Assembly: GCA_030180135.1 (NCBI GenBank)
Contig: CM058232.1
Span: forward strand, 78,969,001-79,033,000
From: Orychophragmus violaceus
Lineage: Eukaryota; Streptophyta; Magnoliopsida; Brassicales; Brassicaceae
Reading direction: 5' to 3'
Length of the DNA: 64,000 nucleotides
Part shown: one piece after another, positions 57,077-64,000 of the stretch
How the letters are laid out: the number at the start of each line of letters is the position of its first letter
Position numbering within the stretch: position 1 is the stretch's first letter
The notes under the pieces: generated by a model
Told to the model about the DNA's origin: nothing
The model's input: the letters and a program-made list of their open reading frames with translations, nothing else
The model's database searches: none
Made by a program: the position numbers and the translations under genes

Positions 57077-57574
57077 TTAACTAGCAAACATGGAAGAATA
57101 ATTCTGTATCACAAGAAATTTTTTTTATAAATAATGTATATTCCCTATTTCCATCCAATTTGAGTTTGATTCATTATAAAATTTGAAATATATCTTGGAA
57201 CCCTCTTATTCATTTTTGAATGTTTTCTTTATTGTGATTTATAAAATATGTTTGAATAATTTAATAAAGATCCTATTTAAAATCTAATTATACTAATCAT
57301 GATAATTATGCGAATGCGGGTTATTAGTGTAGAGTTTAAATGTGTCCGTGTATCATGCTGCTCCTAAACTAGTACAGTACATATGTGTGTTTGTTCGGTT
57401 ACAATCCATAGACATCTTAAATTTTGTTTTGTTTTCTTTCTCCAATTTGAGTTTCGCCATTTGAATGTTTGAAAATGAACTTTCTTCGTTTTGACTGAGC
57501 CAAAACCCTAAAGCCTCTATATTTTACCATTGACTTTTTCCGCTCATATTTTGTAGCCGTTGCTCTATGACAAT
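57077..57574 (+). promoter_or_regulatory. Upstream region of the PP2C gene
   Basis: About 500 bp between the Helitron and the start codon. A telo-box-like AAAACCCTAAAG lies near 57502, a common element close to plant transcription starts. No clear TATA box was chosen. Confidence 0.4.
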
Positions 57575-59050
57575 ATGTTTACACTAAGCGCAGGAGAAAA
57601 AATGGCGACTTTTTCTTCTGCCATGGAAAATAGACTAAGCATGGAGACACCCTCGAATTCTCCCCCTTCGCCGGTCACAAAGCTGCCATCTTTGAAGAGA
57701 AAGAGACCTCCCCAGATAGAAATCCCCAATATCCTCCAAGAAGTTCAAAGTGATAATCTCAGATTCAGAGATTTAGCTCACCAAAACGATGCCGTATGCT
57801 TCGGAGGGAACGGTTTCGGTGTTGTCTCCTGCAAGGGGAAGAAGAAATTCATGGAAGACAGTCACAGAATTGCTCCTTGTTTTGCCGGAAGCTCAAACAA
57901 GGTATGTTTCTTCCCCTTCCATTACTTGTAGGAGATGTTGCGCTTGAAATCTTGGGCATTGATTTTGTAGAATTTCTTTGGAGTTTATGATGGCCATGGA
58001 GGTGGTAAAGCTGCAGAATTTGTAGCTGAGAATTTGCACAGAAATGTTCTCGAGATGGTGAAGAATTGCAAGGAGAAAGGGGAGAAAGAAGAAGCCTTTA
58101 AAGCGGCTTATTTGAGGACTGATTGTGATTTCTTAGAAGAGGTAACTTTGTTTCCATCTTACGAACAACAAACCTTGAATTTGCCATGACATTCTACTTG
58201 AACTTACTGGTAACAAGTTGAAAACAAATGTAGGGTGTAGTGAGTGGTGCCTGCTGTGTTACAGCTTTGATACAAAATCAGGAGATGATTGTCTCGAATT
58301 TAGGAGATTGCAGAGCTGTCCTGTGTCGAGGAGGAGTCGCTGAGGCTCTTACAACTGATCACAGAGCAGGAAGGGACGACGAACGCAAGAGAATTGAGAA
58401 ACAGGTAAGCTTGTGAATAAATTTTGTAATTTTCTGTGTGTTACTTCCCCTGACTTTTGCTTCTATAGGGAGGTTATGTTGAGTTTCATCGAGGGGCTTG
58501 GCGTGTTCATGGAATACTCGCTATTTCCAGAAGCATTGGAGATGCACACTTAAAGAAATGGGTGGTTGCTGAACCCGACACAAGAATACTCGATTTGGAA
58601 GAAGATATGGAGTTTCTTGTTTTAGCTTCTGATGGACTTTGGGATGTGGTTAGTAATCAAGAAGCAGTTGACACCGTGTTGCATGTTCAAGCTCTGAGAA
58701 AGACGCCTCGAGAAAGCGATGAAGAGAACTTGATCAAGGGGCTTGTTAACGTAAGTCCATCTTCAAAACTTCGACGAGTTTCGCTTGTCAAGCCACGAAA
58801 AGAGTTGCAATCTCCCAGATGTGCAAAATCCATAAGTTACTACCACTCAGAGAATGAATCACCACATTTTGAAATCGAAAGTCCACCTTCAAAGTCAAGG
58901 AAGATCACAGTGTTTAAGCGAATAAAGATGAAGTCTGAGTCTTCTTGGGCCAAGGCGGCTTGCCAAGAGCTCGTGAACTTGGCCGTGAGTAGAGGTAGTA
59001 TGGATGATATCACTGTGGTGATTGTTGATCTCAACCACTACAAATGCTGA
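57575..59050 (+). CDS. Protein phosphatase 2C (At1g67820-like)
   Basis: Four exons: 57575-57901, 57971-58141, 58234-58404, 58469-59050, all joined at GT-AG in phase 0; about 416 residues. It is a Mg/Mn-dependent Ser/Thr phosphatase by its conserved PP2C motifs: KKFMEDSHR, FFGVYDGHGGGKAAEF, VSGACCVTALI, NLGDCRAVLCRGG, HGILAISRSIGDAHLK, LASDGLWDVVSNQEAV, GSMDDITVVIVDL. The Asp/Gly metal-binding residues of YDGHGG, SDGLWD and DDIT are present. The N-terminal 70 residues are Ser/Pro/Lys-rich and variable. A Lys/Ser-rich insert (PSSKLRRVSLVKPRKELQ...) lies before the last motif. Start: a second in-frame ATG at 57602 (MATFSS) is also possible. It matches At1g67820 (probable PP2C 14); substrate unknown. 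Confidence 0.9.
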
Positions 59051-59298
59051 AAAACCTTATCACCCTTCATATACATATGCTTGTATTCTATAATGTTTCA
59101 TATCCTTTGCAGAGTTGAATGAATATGTAAACTCTTGTTGACAGTGATGAATCTATCTCACCAAGAATCTTATTGCATTTTCAATAAGTAAATAACAGTG
59201 ACAGCCAAACACACAAGTCTCAGTTTTTTCAACAAACTTGCATCCTCTCTAAAAAATTATAGAAACAAACTCATAAAACGATTCTTTCTTGTTTTTGT
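59051..59298. other. Convergent intergenic spacer PP2C/GDSL
   Basis: 248 bp between two converging stop codons; it must contain both 3' UTRs and polyadenylation signals. Confidence 0.7.
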
Positions 59299-60847
59299 TC
59301 ACTGCCTGTGACAGGCCTCGCTCAACCGGGTTGCGATCTTATCGAAGATGAATTTGTTCGCAGCCTGCGTGAAGTGCACACCGTCCCACACGACAGCCTT
59401 GTCAGGCTCATCGCACGGCTTTCCAATGTAAATCTCTTTGCCTTTCACAGTCATCTTCTTCCCGCACCCAATATGCTTGTTGTAATTGTATCTCCCTCCA
59501 TGGCCACAACAAGAAACCAACGACCTCTTGAACCCGTGACCCTGTGCGTGAACAAACAACTCATATTTGGCAGAGTAGACATCAACGTAAGTGATGGCGG
59601 CTTCAGACAAGGAAGTTCTAAGCTCGATCACGGCTTGTTTCAAGGCCTGATTGAATTGTTGAGCCAAGTTGTTCAAGGGAGACGCACATCCATGTGGATC
59701 AAAGTCTGATGCTTTAATCGGAAACCATTCGATCACATAAGCTAAACAACCGATGGGTCCTGTGCTGTGAATCCAGAAGTATCTCCCTCCTTGTTTGTAA
59801 ATATTCTGTCACAAAAAAAAAACCCCACATTTATGATAATCATCTTTAAGCAAAAACACTCATTGGAACAGAGTATTAAACAGAGAGACAAACCGAGACA
59901 GCATTCTTGAACTGGCTGATGATCTCAGGAACATCGACGGTTCCAACTTGTTCTACGGTTTTATTGGCGAAGTAAGCAGCGGTGAGATCGTTTTGACCAA
60001 TGTCAAAAGTATACAGCGCCTGCGAGAAACTGTCGGCTTCAGGCAGCATTGTCGTATAAATTCCTCCTGTGACATTTGAAATGGTGATGAATAATATATC
60101 ACTTTTTCACGTTTTGATGTTATGAAAACGCTATTTTTTACGATTCAAAACGTTACCAAAACGTGTCCCAATAAATCGTTATCAACGATTTATGATTATT
60201 TTGTAGAAACTTGGTCAGCTAAATACATTCTGCTATTCTATTATATAATTATTTCGCTATTAACATATCAGTCAAACACGTTGTTTCGATCTTATGTCAG
60301 ATACAATCAGTAAGTGAGTTATAGGGTAATACCGCGACTGCGAACTGTTTGGGATCTGTTGTGGAAATTGGAGAACTGTACGAACTGGACATCGAGTGAA
60401 AATGGACTGAATCCACTTTGACGAAGAGTGGAGTTGAGAGCTCTGATCGGAGATCCTGCCGTCGCGAAGTTAGCGCCGTAGCTGAAGTTTGAACCAACCG
60501 AGTCCAGAAACGCGCTGAGATATGGCAGTCCAAGACTCTCCGCTGCGTCAAAAAAGGGAGACAAATCACCAAAACGCTAACGCAGGCGCGTGAAGTTTGA
60601 TAAGAGTATTAATTTATATACCTATGAAGTCAATGACAAGGCGACCGTCGCAATACCTCCCGGCGGGTGTGCCGAAGAAGGAAGCGCCGTGAGGAGGACC
60701 AGCCTGGCCAAAAGCGGCGGAGAGACCGCCGGTATCGGAGTTAGAGTCACCGAAGTTGAAGATTGCTGGGAAATGGCATTGAGCATGCGCTAATGATGAT
60801 AGTGAAAGCAAAGAGAGAGCAAACAAAGAAGATATGATTGACTTCAT
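59299..60847 (-). CDS. FXG1: GDSL esterase/lipase, FXG1-like (At1g67830-like alpha-fucosidase)
   Basis: Four exons on the minus strand: 60847-60622, 60542-60333, 60066-59894, 59805-59299; the sizes 226, 210, 173 and 507 join in frame to 371 residues. A signal peptide (MKSIISSLFALSLLSLSSLA, cleavage near HAQ) predicts secretion. GDSL blocks: I FNFGDSNSDTGG (nucleophile Ser), II region GGIYTT, III YTFDIGQNDLTAAY, V WDGVHFTQAAN (Asp and His). Cys pairs (CCGHGG, IGCGKK, KPCDEP) fit an apoplastic protein. The Arabidopsis relative FXG1 was reported as an alpha-fucosidase acting on xyloglucan oligosaccharides in the cell wall; that activity is transferred by similarity. All splice sites are GT-AG and no defect is seen. 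It converges with PP2C and is head-to-head with CSK. Confidence 0.92.
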
Positions 60848-61002
60848 ATTGGTAAAGCAGAAGGAACCTAAGAAAGTAACACACTTTCAAGGATCCAACT
60901 CAGTCACGGGACTTTTATCCTCTCAAAAGAAATATAATAGAGATACAAACAAAAAAGTTATGAAATTTGAAAGAAAAACAAATCATATAAAATAAGTAAT
61001 AG

Positions 61003-61360
61003 GGCAAATCACATTAATAGCACAAAAAACATGACTTGTCAAAAATATAGCACCAAGGAAGAAAAATCATAAAAATAGCATAAAAACATGTTTTGTCACT
61101 AAATTAGCCCTAACCCTAAATCTTAAATACTAAACCCTAAACCCTAAATACTAAACCCTAACCTTGAATAATAAACCCTAAACCCTAAATACTAAACCCT
61201 AAACTCTAAATAATTAATACTAAACCCTAAATTATATAATGCTATAAAAGTTTTTGTAATTAAAATAATGCTAAAAATGTGAATTATTTTTCTTGGTGCT
61301 ATATTTATGATAAGGTATATTTTTTGTGTTATTTTATGACTTTTCTGTAGTAATATCGTT
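61003..61360. mobile_element. MITE-like inverted-repeat element with telomere-like core
   Basis: About 60-bp imperfect inverted repeats (61010-61075, including AATATAGCACCAAGGA, and 61270-61340, including CTTGGTGCTATATTT) flank a core of AAACCCTAAAC/AAATACTAAACCCT repeats at 61120-61235. No TSD was established. The AAACCCTA units resemble the plant telomere repeat but are irregular. Confidence 0.55.
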
Positions 61361-61452
61361 TACAGTTCGCTTTTATTTGTAATTCGTTTCGGTTTCGTTT
61401 CGGTTTGATTGAATTCCAGTTTGGTTCAGCTTGATTTTATCTAGTTATCCAC

Positions 61453-62259
61453 TAGGCCTGGGCACGGGGCGAGTACTTGCCGTTTTTCATATACTTGTTA
61501 CTCAACTTGGTTTGTTCAAGTAATTGTATTTGTTACTTGTACTTGACCCGTCCAAAACAAGTACTTGCTATATTAAGTACCCGTAAAAAATTTGAATACT
61601 TGCAAGTTACTTGACTTGGCTTGTTACTTACTCGTATATATTACTTGAATTTGTAATACTTATTAAATAACTTAAAAATGAAATATTTTAAATCAAAATA
61701 GAATCTTATATTAATGCACATAACATAAGAGTGGACACAAGGCAAATAATTGCTATTTCCGGTATACCTACTATTTGAATTACCTTATACAAGTAATAGA
61801 AATTTGGAATTGTACTTGACGCATTAAAAACAAGTATCGGCAATTTCAAATACTTGCTAAAAAAATAACATACTTGCAAGTCACCTATCATGTTTTATTA
61901 CTTATTTCTTGTGAAATATTAGTAAATTAGTTGAGAACTACTTGCAAATCACTTGTTAACTATTTATCTTATTTTTGTTTATTTAAAATTTATTTTAATT
62001 TTTTTAGTTTAGTTGAATATTATTTTAGAAATTATTATATAATAATATATAAAATATTTGAAAGAAAAAACGAGTAACGAGTAATACAAGCCGAGTATTG
62101 AATTTTTTTTTTAATACTTGTTACTTGACTCGTACTTGCAAGTATCTAGATTATGTTACTTGTTACTTGTTTTAACAATGCCGAGTACTTGTTTTTCAAA
62201 TCGAGTACGGGGCAAGTAACGGGTACAAACCGAGTACCAAGTAATTATGCCCAGCCCTA
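61453..62259. mobile_element. hAT-like MITE, 807 bp
   Basis: Terminal inverted repeats TAGGCCTGGGCA / TAGGGCTGGGCA and an 8-bp TSD TTATCCAC (61445-61452, 62260-62267), both typical of hAT elements. The interior consists largely of degenerate TACTTG/TTACTTG repeats and has no transposase. It lies 139 bp before the CSK start codon. Confidence 0.85.
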
Positions 62260-62397
62260 TTATCCACCTTCTAACACGACACCGTTTTAGAGTAAGTCGA
62301 TTTGTGTCTAAATTGCAAAGCGTAATATCATTGTATCGTCTTCCTCGGGGAGTTTCAGTCTCAGCCACAAGTAACTCGACTGTCGTCTTCCGCAGTG

Positions 62398-63946
62398 ATG
62401 CTTCTTTCTGCTATCGCTTCTCAGACACTTCTCTCATCCAACCCTAATTTACTCTTTTCCAATTGTATTCCAAACCCTAGACCTTCCAATTCGTCTCTTA
62501 AGCTACCCAATGCGTCCTCGTCATCATCTTCTATGTTTACCCTTCCCACACGCGGTCTCCGTTACGTGAACCACACCGTATCCGATGGAGCATCAGAATC
62601 TGGAGGCTGCGTCGGAGGAGAGACCATGGTGGCGTCTGCCTCCGCTATTGCTTCCGCGATTCGTGGAGCCTCAACGACTCCGGTGGAGTTCACGCAAATG
62701 ATTGAAAAAGACCATCTCAAGAGGAAGATCATTTTGCCAAGTCCCGATTTCCAGCGTCTTTGCCTCGAGCAATTGGATCTCTTTCGTAGAATCGTGGATC
62801 CAAACGCAGTCCTCTCGGTGAGTCTCTATTCTTCTTTATTCATTTTCGCTTAAAAAAAATACGAATTGTTCCGAAATTAATTCTGGGTTTTGTTTTTGTT
62901 GTTAATTTTTGGTTCAGATATATGTAAGACCAGCTGGTAGCTACGTGATGGATCGATTGGAGCTTCGCCGTGTAACATGTTACCCAAACCCAAGTGTTAA
63001 TGCTGGTGACGTTGTGATCTTAGTCGGAAACTTTGGCATCCCCGCCGGTTTGCGAGCGGCTGAATCATCACTTTCCAGTCAACAAGTATGTGTTCGTTCT
63101 TCTTCCTCTTCAAATTTGTCTAAAACTGGAGTTTAATTATCCTTTATTTTTATATGATAGGTTGAAGTTGTGAACAAACATAGAGCAGCAGTATTTCCAA
63201 TGGTGAAACATCCATTTGTTGTTGGTTTCTTGGTTGCTGAATTACCAGTAGAAGCTGAGGAGAAGGAGGAGGAGGAAAAATCGCATGGTTTAAACCATTT
63301 TCTTTCACCTGAGGAAGCTTATGCTTTGCCTGGTTCAGCTAATGCAAAATCACCCAAAGTTAAACTTCCGTCTGTTAAGGTGTTCACTGCAGAGCAGAGA
63401 TCATATGCCATTAATATTTCACGGACTCTAGCTATGGCGTATGTCATGGATCAGGTTGTTCCTATATCCATTTGGGTCTATGCTGTTGCTTGTTTTATCG
63501 TTAATCCTAATTGTTCTTTTCCTTTTATGGGCATGTTTAGAAAACAATGTTACTTCAACAGTCATCTTGGCAAAACAATGTGAGGATGGGTAAGCTGGTG
63601 GAGCAGGTACGAGCCACAAACTTGTTAACTTAACACGCATTGATCTTATGTTAACATCTTAAGTTTATATTGAGATTTTTATTTCCTGCTTTTTGACAGA
63701 TCCGTGGTCCGCTCTCTACCATCAGGACATTAAGTAAAATGCTCTCAACCCACACAAAGAGAAGTCAGGTCCGTGCACTAACATTTGGCGAGAAGTGTTT
63801 TTCTCCCTTAGTCTTCCAGTTGTCGGACTGACTTGGGTTTTTGTACCTTGTAGATTTCACATGATATTGTGGAAGACTTGATGGTTCAAGGCGAACAAAT
63901 AAGAGATACCCTTCAAGAACTTCAGGATGCAGTTCACTTGACAAAG
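62398..63946 (+). CDS. CSK: Chloroplast sensor kinase CSK (At1g67840-like), N-terminal part
   Basis: Six exons visible: 62398-62817, 62918-63085, 63161-63454, 63541-63606, 63700-63768, 63854-63946, all phase 0 with GT-AG; 370 codons, then the gene continues past the window after a donor at 63947. The N-terminus is Ser-rich (MLLSAIASQTLLSSNPNLLF), as in a chloroplast transit peptide. A GAF-like sensor part follows (IYVRPAGSYVMDRLELRRVT, KHPFVVGFLVAELP), then the dimerisation helix region. At the H-box the sequence reads LVEQIRGPLSTIRTL: Glu stands where bacterial sensor kinases have the phospho-His of HExRxPL. The same replacement is known, as I recall, in Arabidopsis CSK. CSK couples plastoquinone redox state to chloroplast transcription. 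The ATPase domain is beyond the window. Confidence 0.92.
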
Positions 63947-64000
63947 GTTCCACCTTCTCTGACTTTATCTCTTTTGACACTCCTTTTTAAGTGGTCTTCA
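63947..64000 (+). other. CSK: CSK intron running off the window
   Basis: Begins GTTCCACC after the sixth exon; no acceptor is reached before the end. Confidence 0.7.

Noticed and set aside
61120..61235. Telomere repeats marking a chromosome end or fusion
   Set aside because: Units are irregular and few, and lie between inverted arms of a small element in a gene-containing region.

Overview
The window is plant nuclear DNA, almost certainly from a Brassicaceae species. Three spliced genes at the right end (57.5-64 kb) match, in order and structure, the Arabidopsis thaliana block At1g67820 (PP2C), At1g67830 (FXG1, a GDSL esterase/alpha-fucosidase) and At1g67840 (chloroplast sensor kinase, CSK). 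These gene names come from memory of the families; no search was run. The species cannot be fixed from the sequence.

The left 43 kb is a nest of retrotransposons, nearly all on the minus strand. (i) 1-675: partial Ty1/copia-type LTR. (ii) 688-7059: one end of a long-LTR (about 3.5 kb), initiator-Met-primed element called X here (Tekay/Del-like by inference). Its LTR is interrupted by a 5'-truncated LINE with a perfect 17-bp target duplication. (iii) 7060-7700 and 13040-13311: a second LINE, split by (iv) B2, 7701-13034, a non-autonomous Athila-like Ty3/gypsy element that has lost RT, RNase H and integrase. (v) 13311-43110: a second X copy whose two LTR pieces look circularly permuted. It is split by a solo LTR (13811-14981), by a full Athila-like element B1 (16337-27400, itself carrying a solo LTR at 20093-21305 between RNase H and integrase), and by a full Tat-lineage element C (29331-40988) with two RNase H domains and an antisense spliced ORF.

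43.1-48.1 kb holds fragments of two ordinary genes, an RBM28/Nop4-type RNA-binding protein and xylulose kinase XK-1, both on the plus strand with introns retained. The first is split by an X solo LTR (43449-47013, TSD ATCCT). 48.1-52.9 kb is AT-rich and without a recognisable gene. 52903-57076 is a non-autonomous Helitron with a hairpin and CTAG end, five tandem units of about 600 bp in an A-B-A-B-C order, and a GC-rich segment. After it come PP2C (+), GDSL (-, convergent), two MITEs, and CSK (+, running off the window).

The most unusual signal is a small module: two near-palindromic TCGATCGA-type octamers spaced 20-22 bp apart (exactly 21 bp in every LTR copy), commonly followed by GCGATT. 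About 22 such pairs occur. They sit in the LTRs of the Athila-like elements and at nearly every domain boundary inside B1 (leader, gag/protease, protease/RT, RNase H/integrase, 3' region), and also in the unrelated copia-type LTR at the left edge. A second regulatory-looking signal is a cluster of W-box cores (TTGAC) at near-helical spacing in the X LTRs.
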